From Oscillospiraceae bacterium (GTDB taxonomy: Bacteria; Bacillota; Clostridia; Oscillospirales; Ruminococcaceae), in contig JAFYQD010000003.1 of assembly GCA_017547245.1 (NCBI GenBank), positions 248,001-312,000 of the forward strand: a stretch of DNA of 64,000 bases, given 5' to 3'. This document shows positions 23,387 through 33,062 of the stretch, in pieces. The position numbers were made by a program, and so were the translations under genes. Each line of letters starts with the position of its first letter. Position 1 is the first letter of the stretch. Below the pieces are notes generated by a model. It was not told where the DNA came from. It did not search any database and saw nothing but the letters and a program-made list of their open reading frames with translations.

Positions 23387-24397
23387 TTATTTTGCGCTGA
23401 TCAGCAGGGGCTCTTTCTGGCCGCGTTGGGCGGTAACGGTAATGCTGCTGCCGTCGGTGACCGCCCAGATGCTGCCCTGCAGGTCGGTGCGCAGGCAGGG
23501 AATGTCCTTTTCCTCCAGCAGCGTGGTAACTTCCCGATGGGGATGCCCATAGTCGTTGTCAATGCCGCAGCTGACCACCGCTGCTTTGGGGTCTGTCATA
23601 CGCAGCACCACCGAATCGGTGGAAGAACTGCTGCCGTGGTGTCCCAGCTTCAGCAGGTCGGCTTTCAGCTGGCTGCCAAGGTTGTTGATGTCACGGAGGG
23701 CGTCAGCATCGCTGTCACCCGTGAACAAAAAAGAAGCATCGCCGTAATCCAACCGGCAAATGATGGAGTTGTTGTTCATGTCGGAATAGGATTTGGCAGG
23801 ACCAAGAATGGTAAGCGTGACTCCTTCGCCCAAATCGTAGACCTCATCAAGCTGTACGGCAGAGATTTGTGCGCCGCAGAGTTCAGCTCGTTTCAGAAAA
23901 TCGGGCCACGACTGAATGTTGGGTTCCAGTTCGTCAGGATACTCGGTAATCAGCACCTGCTTTACGTTGCCTTTGCCCAAACTTTTTACCACCTGTGCCA
24001 ATCCGCCCACATGGTCGGAGTGGGGATGGGTGTTGATGACATAGTCCAGGCGTTTGATGCCCTGTTCTTTCAGCAGGCTGTACACAACACTTCCGTTGGC
24101 TGGGGTGCCGCCGTCTATCAGAACAGTGGCCTCGGGGGCAACAATAAGGGTGCTGTCACCCTGCCCCACGTCAATAAAGCAGACCTTTACCTCTCCTTCG
24201 GTATAGGCAGATGGCTGTTGGTCATCCGCTTTGTCAACAGAGATGCCCAGATGTTCCAGAATGGGGAGGTCGGGCAGTTTCAGCTCGGTCAGATATCCCA
24301 TCTGGTTCAGCAAAAGCGCAATCAATGTGATCAATATGGCGGTCAGCAGAAGCAAAAGAAGAGCTTCAAAGGATGTTTTACGCTTTTTTCTTGCCAT
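23387..24397 (-). CDS. ComEC/Rec2-like metallo-beta-lactamase-fold protein, membrane anchored
   Basis: 336 residues. One N-terminal membrane helix ('ALLLLLLTAILITLIALLL') is followed by an MBL domain: 'CFIDVGQGDSTLIVAP', the metal motif 'THPHSDHVGG', 'FTGDSDADAL' and 'LKLGHHGSSSSTD'. This pattern is that of the extracellular hydrolase domain of ComEC, here without the channel. Such stand-alone proteins may cleave nucleic acids or phosphodiesters outside the cell. It lies 14 bp after ygiQ and is the last gene of the obgE operon. Confidence 0.88.
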   Translation of the reverse strand: MARKKRKTSFEALLLLLLTAILITLIALLLNQMGYLTELKLPDLPILEHLGISVDKADDQQPSAYTEGEVKVCFIDVGQGDSTLIVAPEATVLIDGGTPANGSVVYSLLKEQGIKRLDYVINTHPHSDHVGGLAQVVKSLGKGNVKQVLITEYPDELEPNIQSWPDFLKRAELCGAQISAVQLDEVYDLGEGVTLTILGPAKSYSDMNNNSIICRLDYGDASFLFTGDSDADALRDINNLGSQLKADLLKLGHHGSSSSTDSVVLRMTDPKAAVVSCGIDNDYGHPHREVTTLLEEKDIPCLRTDLQGSIWAVTDGSSITVTAQRGQKEPLLISAK

Positions 24398-24411
24398 AGG
24401 CCACCTCTCGC

Positions 24412-26322
24412 TCAGCGGCGTCCGCGGCGGCTGTCTTTGCGGCCGGCCGAATGGCTGCGCTTTTTGTCACCGCTGCGCTGGGCAGGCTGTCTGCTGCTCT
24501 GCTGGGGACGGTTCTGCTGTCCGGGAGCGGCCGGAATGAGGCAATCGGGACCGTTGCCAATCAGGTCGCGGCGGCCGGCGGCAATCAGTGCTGCGGCAAC
24601 CTCCTTGCGGTTTTCGGGCTTAAAGTATTGCAGCAGAATGCGCTGCTGACGTTTTTCAACAGGGGTTTTGGCCACATAAACCGGCTTGAGGGTGTAGGGG
24701 TCAAGCCCTGTATAGAACATGGCGGTGGAAATGGTGCCGGGGGTGGGATAAAAATCCTGCACCTGTTCGGGGCGCATGCGGTGCTTTTTCAGGAATACCG
24801 CAAGCTCCACAGCATCCTGCAGGCGGCTGCCCGGGTGGCTGGACATCAGGTAAGGCACCAGATACTGCTCTTTTCCCGCACGCTTGGTGGCTGCGTAAAA
24901 GTTTTTGCAGAAGGTCTCGAAGGAAGAGACTGCAGGCTTGCCCATTTTTTCCAGAACGGGGTTGGCGCAGTGCTCGGGGGCAACCTTCAGCTGGCCGCTG
25001 ACATGGTGACAGACCAGTTCGTTAAGGAACTCGCTGCTCTTATCCTGGTTCAGATAGTCAAAACGGATGCCCGAACGGATAAAGACCTTTTTTACCTTGG
25101 GAATGGCCCGCAGTTTGCGCAGCAGATCGATATAGTCGCTGTGGTCGGCCACCAGATTTTTGCAGGGGGTGGGGGCAAGGCATTTGCGGTTTTTGCAGAC
25201 ACCACGCTGCTCCTGACCCTTGCAGGAAGGACCGCGGAAGTTGGCGGTGGGGCCGCCCACATCATGTATGTACCCCTTAAAACGGGGATTTTTGGTGAAA
25301 GATTCGGCTTCGGCCAGAATGGATTCGTGGCTGCGGCTGACCACCTGACGCCCCTGATGCATGGCAATGGCGCAGAAGTTGCAGGCACCAAAACAGCCGC
25401 GGTTCTGCATGATAGAAAACTCCACCTCTTCAATGGCCTTTACACCGCCCAATGCTTCATAGCTGGGGTGATAATAGCGCTGGAAGGGCAGGGTGAATAC
25501 TTCGTCCAGTTCCTCACGGGTCAGCACAGGCGAGGGTGCGGTCTGTACCAGAAAACGGTCGCCGTGCTTCTGCACAATGGGTTTGCCGTACACACCGTCC
25601 TGCTCGCTCAGCTGCAGGGCAGCGGCCTTGGCATAAGAGGTTTTGTTTTCACGCACCTTTTCATAGGAAGCACAGGAAACATGCTCGCCCAGTTCGGGCA
25701 AAGGTTCGCCGGGGTCGGTCATATAGCAGATGCCGCGGATGTCACGCATCTCCTTTACCGTTTGGCCCTGGGCAAAACGGCTGGCAATCTCACGGGTCTG
25801 GTGTTCGCCCATGCCGTAGCTGACAAGGTCGGCCCCCGAACTTTGCAGAATGCTGGGGTGAATACAGTCGTCCCAGTAATCATAATGGGCAAAACGGCGC
25901 AGGCTGGCCTCGATGCCGCCCAGCACCACGGGACAGTCAGGATAGGCCTTTTTGGCCAGTTGGGTATACACCGTTGCGGCACGGTCGGGGCGTTTGCCGG
26001 CCTTGTTGCCGGGGGTATAGGCATCATCGCTGCGCAGACGCTTGGCGGCGGTATAGTGTGCCACCATGCTGTCGATGGCGCCGGCGGTGATCATAAAGGC
26101 ATATTTGGGCCGACCAAAGCGGCGGAAATCCTTTTCGGAGTTAAAATCGGGCTGGGCAAGAACAGCCACCCGAAACCCCATGGATTCCAGCAGACGGGAG
26201 ATGATGGCAATGCCAAAACTGGGGTGATCCACATAGGCATCGCCGGTTACGCAGACAAAGTCCACCTGGTCCCAGCCGCGGGCGTTCATTTCTTTTTTTG
26301 TAATGGGCAGAAATTCGTTCAT
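24412..26322 (-). CDS. YgiQ family radical SAM protein
   Basis: 636 residues from ATG 26322 behind AAAAGGAG; 18 bp upstream lies an alternative in-frame ATG without a ribosome site. N-terminal 'DFVCVTGDAYVDHPSFGIAI' and the cluster motif 'NRGCFGACNFCAI' (CxxxCxxC) identify the family; 'KVAPEHCANPVLEKMGKP' and a basic C-terminal tail (Lys/Arg-rich, about 40 residues) are also typical. Function of YgiQ is unknown; the enzyme is cytosolic and uses a 4Fe-4S cluster and SAM. Confidence 0.95.
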   Translation of the reverse strand: MNEFLPITKKEMNARGWDQVDFVCVTGDAYVDHPSFGIAIISRLLESMGFRVAVLAQPDFNSEKDFRRFGRPKYAFMITAGAIDSMVAHYTAAKRLRSDDAYTPGNKAGKRPDRAATVYTQLAKKAYPDCPVVLGGIEASLRRFAHYDYWDDCIHPSILQSSGADLVSYGMGEHQTREIASRFAQGQTVKEMRDIRGICYMTDPGEPLPELGEHVSCASYEKVRENKTSYAKAAALQLSEQDGVYGKPIVQKHGDRFLVQTAPSPVLTREELDEVFTLPFQRYYHPSYEALGGVKAIEEVEFSIMQNRGCFGACNFCAIAMHQGRQVVSRSHESILAEAESFTKNPRFKGYIHDVGGPTANFRGPSCKGQEQRGVCKNRKCLAPTPCKNLVADHSDYIDLLRKLRAIPKVKKVFIRSGIRFDYLNQDKSSEFLNELVCHHVSGQLKVAPEHCANPVLEKMGKPAVSSFETFCKNFYAATKRAGKEQYLVPYLMSSHPGSRLQDAVELAVFLKKHRMRPEQVQDFYPTPGTISTAMFYTGLDPYTLKPVYVAKTPVEKRQQRILLQYFKPENRKEVAAALIAAGRRDLIGNGPDCLIPAAPGQQNRPQQSSRQPAQRSGDKKRSHSAGRKDSRRGRR

Positions 26323-26352
26323 AAGCGGCTCCTTTTGCAAAGGATAAAGCGA

Positions 26353-27216
26353 TTACTTTTTGGTGTTCAGGGGGTTAAAGCCATAGCCCAGAATCTCGCT
26401 GGCTTCGGCGGCAATCAAAAATGCGTTGGGGTCCACCTCGTTGATGATGGCCTTGATGCGGTGGTACTGGGGGTCACGTACAGCGCACAGCAGAACCTGT
26501 CGCTGCTGACCGCTGTAGGCGCCTTCGCCCTGCAAAAAGGTAACGCCGCGCCCCACACGGGCAATGATCTGGTCGGCAATTTCACGGGGACGTTCAGACA
26601 TGACCAACAGCATGCGGCCGGAATCCATACCGTACAGCACCTTGTCGATGACCTGTGTTGCGGTAAAGATGGTAATCATGCCGTACAGCAGGGTTTCAAT
26701 GTTTTTGTAAACCACAGCCGACAAAGCCAGCACAATGGCATCCAACACCAGAATCAGCCTGCCAACCGGCATGTGGGGATATTTCAGCTGCAGCAGACGG
26801 CAGATGATGTCGGTGCCGCCGGTGGTGCTGCCGCGCATAAACACCAGCCCAAGGCCGGCACCGCTGCACACACCGCCAAACAAGGCGGCCAAAATGGGGT
26901 TGCCGGTATAGGTGGGCAGCAGGGGAGTTGCCACGTCCATTACGGTGGAAAGCATGGCAACCGTGATAAATGTGCGAATGGTAAACTGGCGCCCAAGGAA
27001 CTTCCATGCCAACAGCAGCAGGGGCAGGTTGATGGCCATGGTCAGCAGACCGATGGGCATCATCCAAAGATAGTTGGCAAGGGTGGCCAGACCGGTAATG
27101 CCGCCGGGGGCAATGTGGTTGGGTGCGGTAAAACAGAGCACACTTATCGCATAAAGGATACAGCCAACCAGTTCGAAAAACAGATTGGCTGCCATTTTGG
27201 TACGGGTAATATTCAT
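26353..27216 (-). CDS. YitT family membrane protein (DUF161/DUF2179)
   Basis: 287 residues with about six membrane helices in the first 180 residues ('PNHIAPGGITGLATLAN', 'GGVCSGAGLGLVFMRGSTTG', 'DII'), then the soluble DUF2179 domain ('RGVTFLQGEGAYSGQQRQVL', 'DPNAFLIAAEASEILGYGF'). Transport or regulatory role unproven. Lies between mrnC and ygiQ with gaps of 17 and 30 bp. Confidence 0.93.
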   Translation of the reverse strand: MNITRTKMAANLFFELVGCILYAISVLCFTAPNHIAPGGITGLATLANYLWMMPIGLLTMAINLPLLLLAWKFLGRQFTIRTFITVAMLSTVMDVATPLLPTYTGNPILAALFGGVCSGAGLGLVFMRGSTTGGTDIICRLLQLKYPHMPVGRLILVLDAIVLALSAVVYKNIETLLYGMITIFTATQVIDKVLYGMDSGRMLLVMSERPREIADQIIARVGRGVTFLQGEGAYSGQQRQVLLCAVRDPQYHRIKAIINEVDPNAFLIAAEASEILGYGFNPLNTKK

Positions 27217-27232
27217 AATGGGGCACCTCCGA

Positions 27233-27634
27233 TCAGTCTTCGGCAGAAGACTCCTCGTTTCGGGTGATCAGTTGGAACAGTTCTTCCACACGCTCGATGC
27301 GGCCTTTCAGATAAAGATAGCCGAACAGCGCTTCCACACCGGTGGCTTTGCGGTAATCCTGCGGATTGGCATTCTTGGGGGGATGCACCGAATGGGAGTT
27401 GCGTCCACGCTTCAGGATGGACATTTCTTCTTCGTCCAGTGCAGGCTCCAGCAGGTGATAGGCCACAGCCTGTGCCGAAGCCTTTACCTGTGCCACCGCC
27501 ATATTATGCAGCTGGCCAACAGGACGGTCTCCGTTGGCCACAAGGCGTTCGCGCACCAACAGCTCGAACACCACGTCCCCCACAAAGGCAAGGGTCAGCG
27601 GATTCATTTGTTTGGGGTTCACATTGGGTTGCAT
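27233..27634 (-). CDS. mrnC: Mini-ribonuclease III
   Basis: Mini-III lacks the dsRNA-binding domain of RNase III and trims 23S rRNA ends in Firmicutes. Here the RNase III signature reads 'LTLAFVGDVVFELLVRERLV', then 'LKRGRNSHSVHPPKNANPQD', 'ATGVEALFGYLYLKGR'. The start chosen is ATG 27634 (133 residues, aligning in length with B. subtilis MrnC); an in-frame GTG at 27655 lies directly on an AAGGAG and would give 140 residues. The ribosome site is ambiguous (GGAGG only 2 bp before the ATG). It is in the operon after obgE. Confidence 0.92.
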   Translation of the reverse strand: MQPNVNPKQMNPLTLAFVGDVVFELLVRERLVANGDRPVGQLHNMAVAQVKASAQAVAYHLLEPALDEEEMSILKRGRNSHSVHPPKNANPQDYRKATGVEALFGYLYLKGRIERVEELFQLITRNEESSAED

Positions 27635-27698
27635 GGCCTCCAGCGTGGTGATCACTCCTTCTTATTCTTAACAGCAAAGAATGCTTTACACGGCGTTT

Positions 27699-28985
27699 TT
27701 AGCGGACATAGTCGAATTCAAAGCCCAGAATGTCAACGGTGTCGCCTTCCTGAATGCCCATTTCTTCCAGACGGTCAAATACACCGCTGTCACGCAGCAC
27801 ACGCTGCATATACTGCAGCGATTCGTAGTCGTCGGGGTCGACCATGCCCAGGGTGCGGGCCAGCCAGTCGGCTTCCACCACATACACGCCGTCGTCGTCC
27901 ACGGTGATGGTAAACTTGTTCCAATCCAGCTTTTCGGTGGGAGAGAACTCTTCGGGGGTCTGTTCCACTTCATAACGCTTGATGGGGGGCAGCTGGTCCA
28001 GCATGGCGGCCACACGGCCGATCAGAGGATCAATGCCCTGACGGGTGGCTGCCGAAATTTCAAAGAAGGGGAGACCCTGTTCTTCGATGTATGCCTTGAA
28101 TTCGGCCAGCTGTTCTTCGGTGGCAATGTCAGACTTGTTGGCGGCTACAATCTGGGGGCGTTCGGCCAGTTCGGCGCTGAAGTTGGCCAGCTCGTAGTTG
28201 ATTTTTTCAAAGTCTTCCTTGGGGTCACGGCCTTCGCAGCCCGAAACATCCACCACATGCACAATCAGGCGGCAGCGGTCAACGTGGCGCAGGAACTCGT
28301 GTCCAAGACCAACGCCTTCGCTGGCACCTTCTATCAGGCCGGGAATGTCGGCCATAACAAAGTTCTTTTCATTATCCATCTTTACCACACCCAGAACAGG
28401 CTCCAGAGTGGTAAAGTGGTAGTTTGCTATTTTGGGGCGGGCATGGCTTACCACCGAAATAAGGGTGGACTTGCCCACATTGGGGAAACCAACCAGACCA
28501 ACGTCGGCCAGCAGGCGCAGCTCCAGCTTCAGCTGGAAGGACTGGCCGGGCATGCCGGGCTTGGCAAAGTTGGGTACCTGACGGGTGGCGCTGGCAAAGT
28601 GGCTGTTGCCCCAGCCGCCGCGGCCGCCCTTGGCAATCACCACAGGCTGGTCATCCCACATATCGGCCATAACCAGACCGGTTTCGGCATTGCGTACCAC
28701 GGTGCCGCGGGGCACCTTGATGATAAGGTTTTCGGCCGATTTGCCAAAGCAGCGCTTGCCACGGCCGTTTTCGCCGTTAAGGGCATTGTAGCGTTTGCGG
28801 TATTTGAAGTCCAGCAGGGTGGAAAGATGATCGTCCACCTGCAGAATGACGTCGCCGCCGCGGCCTCCGTCGCCGCCGTCGGGACCGCCGGCCGCTACAT
28901 ATTTTTCACGATGAAAAGATACGGCCCCGTCGCCGCCCTTGCCGGCGGTTACGGTAATGGTGGCCTGATCGACAAACATAGACAT
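27699..28985 (-). CDS. obgE: GTPase Obg (CgtA)
   Basis: 428 residues with all three Obg parts: the glycine-rich N-terminal domain ('GGDGAVSFHREKYVAAGGPD'), the G domain ('GFPNVGKSTLISVVS', 'DIPGLIEGASEGVGLGHEFL', 'NKSD'), and the Obg C-terminal domain ('FTITVDDDGVYVVEADWLAR'). Obg acts in 50S assembly and growth control. RBS AAAGGAGG before ATG 28985. It leads a five-gene operon (obgE-mrnC-yitT-ygiQ-MBL) and lies downstream of rpmA, from which it is separated by a stem-loop. Confidence 0.97.
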   Translation of the reverse strand: MSMFVDQATITVTAGKGGDGAVSFHREKYVAAGGPDGGDGGRGGDVILQVDDHLSTLLDFKYRKRYNALNGENGRGKRCFGKSAENLIIKVPRGTVVRNAETGLVMADMWDDQPVVIAKGGRGGWGNSHFASATRQVPNFAKPGMPGQSFQLKLELRLLADVGLVGFPNVGKSTLISVVSHARPKIANYHFTTLEPVLGVVKMDNEKNFVMADIPGLIEGASEGVGLGHEFLRHVDRCRLIVHVVDVSGCEGRDPKEDFEKINYELANFSAELAERPQIVAANKSDIATEEQLAEFKAYIEEQGLPFFEISAATRQGIDPLIGRVAAMLDQLPPIKRYEVEQTPEEFSPTEKLDWNKFTITVDDDGVYVVEADWLARTLGMVDPDDYESLQYMQRVLRDSGVFDRLEEMGIQEGDTVDILGFEFDYVR

Positions 28986-29025
28986 GAGGCATCCTCCTTT
29001 GTTGGGCGGAAAAGCTCCGCCGGAA

Positions 29026-29062
29026 AAAAGAAAACCCCGAGGCTTTCCCGGAGTTTTCTTTT
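29026..29062 (-). terminator. Terminator after rpmA
   Basis: Stem 29026-29039 with 29049-29062, one mismatch, followed on the minus strand by a T-rich arm. A second hairpin (29005-29010 with 29016-29021) lies between it and the obgE ribosome site. Confidence 0.7.
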
Positions 29063-29078
29063 ACGGTTATTCTTACGT

Positions 29079-29336
29079 TTAGTTGGCAGGATATACAGAA
29101 ACCTTCTTGCGATCCTTGCCTACGCGCTCGAACTTGACCTTGCCGCTGGTCAGAGCGAACAGGGTGTCATCAGAGCCGATGCCCACGTTTTCACCGGGAT
29201 GGATGTGGGTGCCGCGCTGGCGAACCAGAATGTTGCCGGCCAGAACGTGCTGACCGTCGGCGCGCTTAACGCCCAGGCGTTTCGATTCGGAATCTCGACC
29301 GTTCTTGGTAGAGCCTACACCTTTTTTATGTGCCAT
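29079..29336 (-). CDS. rpmA: 50S ribosomal protein L27
   Basis: 85 residues starting '[20 protein letters not shown]', a complete bL27. It lacks the N-terminal extension that many Firmicutes carry and that the protease Prp removes, and no prp gene lies between rplU and rpmA. Start has a weak ribosome site. L27 reaches the peptidyl-transferase centre through its N terminus. It lies 21 bp after rplU. Confidence 0.98.
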   Translation of the reverse strand: MAHKKGVGSTKNGRDSESKRLGVKRADGQHVLAGNILVRQRGTHIHPGENVGIGSDDTLFALTSGKVKFERVGKDRKKVSVYPAN

Positions 29337-29357
29337 CTATGTTACACCTCAGCTTTC

Positions 29358-29714
29358 TTACTTGTTTTCTTCTGCAGCGGGTTCTGCGGCGGGCTTGGCC
29401 TTCTTTTCAGAAATGCCGGTAATCTCAACCTTGGTATAAGGCTGACGATGGCCCAGGGTGCGCTTGCTGCCCTTCTTGGGACGGTAGGTGGCAACGCGGA
29501 TCTTCTTGCCCTTGCCGTTCTTGAGAACCTTAGCGGTTACGGTAGCGCCCTTAACGATGGGAGCACCAATCTTCTGGGTCTTTTCCTTGCCGATCATCAG
29601 AACCTGGTCAAAAACCACTTCAGTGTCAGCTTCGGCGTCCAGCTTTTCGATGAAGAGGATGTCGCCTTCCTTCACCTGATACTGCTTGCCGCCGGTCATA
29701 ATTACTGCGTACAT
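29358..29714 (-). CDS. rplU: 50S ribosomal protein L21
   Basis: 118 residues, 'MYAVIMTGGKQYQVKEGDIL' start and 'VATYRPKKGSKRTLGHRQPY' end region, with a short Ala/Glu-rich tail. It binds 23S rRNA near L20. RBS GAGGAAATCTG before ATG 29714. A consensus-like promoter and a 90-nt leader precede it; in Firmicutes this leader commonly folds into an autoregulatory L21 structure. Confidence 0.98.
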   Translation of the reverse strand: MYAVIMTGGKQYQVKEGDILFIEKLDAEADTEVVFDQVLMIGKEKTQKIGAPIVKGATVTAKVLKNGKGKKIRVATYRPKKGSKRTLGHRQPYTKVEITGISEKKAKPAAEPAAEENK

Positions 29715-29833
29715 TCAGATTTCCTCTTTCGTTTAGTCTCGCTGTCATCACTGGGTGCCACCCGCGCAGGGGCAGACTTATACCCGGAACATGCGGCAAT
29801 GGTCATTTTACCATACGGCAGATACCCTGTCAA
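29715..29833 (-). promoter_or_regulatory. rplU promoter and candidate L21 leader
   Basis: Minus strand: TTGACA (29833-29828), 17-bp spacer, TAAAAT (29810-29805). The transcript begins about 29798 and gives about 85 nt before the rplU ATG; GGGT and ACCC around 29754-29766 can pair in it. I cannot verify the known L21 leader fold by eye. Confidence 0.65.
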
Positions 29834-29870
29834 GGGCAAAACGACCAAATAATGCGGGTTTTTAGCGGGT

Positions 29871-30719
29871 TTATTCAGCCTTATTGGCGGCTGTAAGGGT
29901 GTTGCGCAGCAGCATGGTAATGGTCATGGGGCCAACGCCGCCGGGAACGGGGGTGATGTAGCCCGCCACTTCCTTAACTGCTTCAAAATCCACGTCGCCG
30001 CACAGCTTGTTCTGTGCGTTGCGGTTCATGCCAACATCAATGACCACTGCGCCGGGCTTTACCATATCGGCGGTAACAAAGCCGGCCTTGCCCACGGCCG
30101 AAACAAGAATATCGGCACGACGGGTAACCTCGGCCAGATTGGCGGTGCGGCTGTGGCAGATTGTTACGGTGCCATGGGCGTGCAGCAGAAGCATGCTCAT
30201 GGGTTTGCCGACAATGTTGCTTCGGCCTATTACCACACATTCCTTGCCCTTGGGGTCAATGTCATATGCCTTCAGCAATTCCATAACACCGGCAGGGGTG
30301 CAGGGCAGAAAACGATAGTCGCCAATCATGATATGGCCTACATTTACAGGGTGGAAGGCGTCAACATCCTTGTTGGGGTCGATGGCCAGAACCACAGCCT
30401 CTTCGTCCAGATGCCGTGGCAGGGGGCTCTGCACCAGAATGCCGTGGATGTTTTCCTGCTTGTTCAGCTTTTCCACCAAAGCCAGCAGTTCTTCCTGAGT
30501 GGTTTCGGTGGGCAGCTCGTATACTTCAGAATAAAAGCCTACTTCGGCACAGCCTTTTTTCTTGTTGTTTACATATACGTGACTGGCAGGGTCGTCCCCA
30601 ACCAGAATGACAGCCAGCCCGGGGGTGATGCCGGAGGCGGTCAGCTCGGCTGTTTCGGCCTTGATGGCCTCACGCAGTTTTGCGCCAACGGCCTTGCCGT
30701 CAATAATCTGTGCGGACAT
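29871..30719 (-). CDS. folD: Bifunctional methylene-THF dehydrogenase/methenyl-THF cyclohydrolase FolD
   Basis: 282 residues. The catalytic Lys is in '[20 protein letters not shown]', the substrate loop is '[16 protein letters not shown]', and the NADP fold has '[17 protein letters not shown]'; '[20 protein letters not shown]' closes the protein. It interconverts 5,10-methylene- and 10-formyl-tetrahydrofolate. It begins one base after the lgt stop, so the two genes are translationally coupled. No clear terminator is visible after it. Confidence 0.97.
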   Translation of the reverse strand: MSAQIIDGKAVGAKLREAIKAETAELTASGITPGLAVILVGDDPASHVYVNNKKKGCAEVGFYSEVYELPTETTQEELLALVEKLNKQENIHGILVQSPLPRHLDEEAVVLAIDPNKDVDAFHPVNVGHIMIGDYRFLPCTPAGVMELLKAYDIDPKGKECVVIGRSNIVGKPMSMLLLHAHGTVTICHSRTANLAEVTRRADILVSAVGKAGFVTADMVKPGAVVIDVGMNRNAQNKLCGDVDFEAVKEVAGYITPVPGGVGPMTITMLLRNTLTAANKAE

Positions 30720-30720
30720 A

Positions 30721-31740
30721 TCAAAGTTCCTCCTTTTCTTCGGTCAGAACAGTGTTGTCGTCGTTGTTTTCAACAGTTTCGGCAGCCTCGGCAGTTTCGG
30801 GGGCTTCTTCGGTCTGCTTGGGCTTTTTGCCGTACAGTTCACCGCTTACGGCAAGGGCGCTTTCTTCGGTGGTGCAATACAGGAGCTTGGTGCGGCCGGC
30901 CTTCCAGCGTATCAGGCAGAATGCCATAACAGCCAGCGAAACGACGGCGCAAATAACGGCTACCAGCTGGGATACACGGAAGGGACCCCACATCAGGCTG
31001 TCGGTGCGCAGGCCTTCAATCCAGGCGCGGCCAAGGCCGTACCAGAACAGATAGGTAAGGAAAATCTGACCGTCAAATTTGCGTCGGGGCAGAAGCAGGA
31101 AGAAAATGAGGAAAAATCCGGCCAGATTCCACAGCGATTCGTACAGGAAGGTGGGGTGCACAGGCAGGGAAGGATCCACAGTGATGCCCTGTGCGGCCAG
31201 ATCTTCGGCCACGCTTTCCAGATACCAGACAATGCTTTTGCTGGTCATGCCCCAGGGCAGGGTGGTGTTGTCGCCAAAGGCTTCCATGTTGACAAAATTG
31301 CCCCAGCGGCCGATGGCCTGTCCCACCAGCAGACCCATGCCGGCACAGTCAAGCATGGGCAGGGTTTTTACTCGGCGGATGCGGCAGATAAGCGCACCGG
31401 TCAAAAAGCCGCCGATCAGGCCGCCATAGATGGCCAGACCGCCCTCCCAGATGTGGAAAAGCTCATTCAGATGGTCTTTGTAATAATCCCAGGTAAAGGC
31501 CACATAGTAAAGACGGGCACAAAGCACGCCGCCAACAAAGGCACCCATCAGCACATCAAAGGAACGGTCGGCGTTGATGCCCACAATGGGCGAAACTTTG
31601 GACAGAATGGCGCCGCCCATCAAAAAGGCGATGGCAATGATGATACCGTACCAATGGATGTCAATGGGGCCGATTTTGGTGAGGATGGGATCGACCGGGA
31701 TGTTCAGCCCAAGGGCAGGAAAACTAATAATGTCAGGCAT
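30721..31740 (-). CDS. lgt: Prolipoprotein diacylglyceryl transferase Lgt
   Basis: 339 residues, longer than usual because of a 60-residue acidic tail ('[15 protein letters not shown]...'). About seven membrane helices; the Lgt signature is '[20 protein letters not shown]' and '[12 protein letters not shown]', with 'HWYG' near the N terminus. It moves diacylglycerol to the lipobox Cys of lipoproteins at the outer face of the membrane. It is in the operon ymfF-ymfH-lgt-folD. Confidence 0.97.
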   Translation of the reverse strand: MPDIISFPALGLNIPVDPILTKIGPIDIHWYGIIIAIAFLMGGAILSKVSPIVGINADRSFDVLMGAFVGGVLCARLYYVAFTWDYYKDHLNELFHIWEGGLAIYGGLIGGFLTGALICRIRRVKTLPMLDCAGMGLLVGQAIGRWGNFVNMEAFGDNTTLPWGMTSKSIVWYLESVAEDLAAQGITVDPSLPVHPTFLYESLWNLAGFFLIFFLLLPRRKFDGQIFLTYLFWYGLGRAWIEGLRTDSLMWGPFRVSQLVAVICAVVSLAVMAFCLIRWKAGRTKLLYCTTEESALAVSGELYGKKPKQTEEAPETAEAAETVENNDDNTVLTEEKEEL

Positions 31741-31787
31741 AATAAACTTCCTTTCGTGTGTGGCGGTGCCGCAACGTAAGAATGGAT

Positions 31788-33062
31788 TTACTTGGAGGGG
31801 GTGACCACCGAAAGGGCGCTGCGTTCGGGGTCAAAGTCCTGCTCAAGGCGCAGGGCAAGATCTTCCAGGGTGACATCGGCCACCCATTCGGGGAACTCGT
31901 ACATATCAACACCGGCAAATTCGGCCAGCATCATCAGGCCGGCAATGGCCTCCACCTTGGCAAACATGCCGATATAGCGGCCATAGGCGGCGCGCTTGCA
32001 TCGGGCAAAGTCTTCGGGGTCAATGCCCTCACGGCGCAGGCGGCTTACCTCTTCACGGATGGCGGCAGCCACAGCATCGGGGTCGCGGCTTTCACCCTCG
32101 TACAGGCTGGCAACATAGTCACGGCCTGCCATTACCTCAAAGCTGAAGGTGGTGTTGATCAGGCCCTGGTCATACAGTCTGCGGTAAAGGTGGGAAGATT
32201 CGCCGGCAATGATTTCCAGCAGAAGCTCGTTTTCCACCTGGCTTTTCAGGTTGCGTGCGGCATCGCCGGGGGTGCCCTTAAAGCCCAGCTGGAAGACCGG
32301 CATGGAAATGGGCAGCGAAACCTCGGTGCGGGTTTTGGCCACGCTTTCGGGCTCGGGGGGAGATTTGCGGCTGATGTTCATGGGGGGAGCCGGCTTAAGA
32401 ATCTTGTCGGCCAGCTTGATGACCACATCGGGGTCAAAGTTGCCTGCCACCACCAGCACCATGTTGCGCAGGTTGTAGAAGGTGTTGTAGCAGCGGTACA
32501 GCAGGTCGGCGTCAATTTGGGCGATGCTTTCCACCGTGCCGGCAATGTCAATGCGCACCGGATGGTTGTGGTAAAGGCTGCCCAACAGGCCAAACATGAC
32601 CCGCCAGTCGGCAACGTCATCATACATACGGATTTCCTGCCCGATGATGCCCTGCTCTTTTTCAACCGTTTGCTGGGTGAAATAGGGGTGGGTTACAAAA
32701 TCCAGCAAAATTTCCATGGATTCCTTAAAGTTTTCGGTGCAGCCGAACAGATAGGCGGTGCGGTCAAAAGAAGTGAACGCATTGGCCGAGGCACCGGTGG
32801 CAGCATAGCGGGCAAAGGCGTCGCCGTCTTCGCTTTCAAACAGTTTGTGTTCCAAAAAGTGGGCAATGCCTTCGGGCACGGTGACATAGTCATCGTCGGC
32901 ATCGGTCTTAAAGGTGGTGTCCACCGAACCATACTTGGTGCCAAACATGGCATAGGCGGTGGAAAAGCCCTTCATGGGGCAAAGCAGCATGGTCAGGCCG
33001 GAGGAATGCTCTACACGCAGGTAGCCTTCGCCCAAACGCTTGGAATGAATCATTTTTTTCAT
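31788..33062 (-). CDS. yfmH: M16-family peptidase-like protein YmfH (EF-P modification-associated)
   Basis: 424 residues. The zinc motif 'HFLEH' (HxxEH of M16) lies near residue 68 in 'EGIAHFLEHKLFESEDGD', and a distal Glu is likely in 'EKEQGIIGQEIRMY'. It pairs with the next upstream gene product, which lacks this motif; the two form the usual M16 active/inactive couple. In Bacillus, YmfF/YmfH are linked by genetics to 5-aminopentanol modification of EF-P, but ymfI is not adjacent here. Its start codon lies within the upstream stop (ATGA). Confidence 0.9.
   Translation of the reverse strand: MKKMIHSKRLGEGYLRVEHSSGLTMLLCPMKGFSTAYAMFGTKYGSVDTTFKTDADDDYVTVPEGIAHFLEHKLFESEDGDAFARYAATGASANAFTSFDRTAYLFGCTENFKESMEILLDFVTHPYFTQQTVEKEQGIIGQEIRMYDDVADWRVMFGLLGSLYHNHPVRIDIAGTVESIAQIDADLLYRCYNTFYNLRNMVLVVAGNFDPDVVIKLADKILKPAPPMNISRKSPPEPESVAKTRTEVSLPISMPVFQLGFKGTPGDAARNLKSQVENELLLEIIAGESSHLYRRLYDQGLINTTFSFEVMAGRDYVASLYEGESRDPDAVAAAIREEVSRLRREGIDPEDFARCKRAAYGRYIGMFAKVEAIAGLMMLAEFAGVDMYEFPEWVADVTLEDLALRLEQDFDPERSALSVVTPSK

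Noticed and set aside
24451..27267. 938-codon plus-strand frame across ygiQ and yitT
   Set aside because: It crosses two conserved minus-strand genes and has no family signature.
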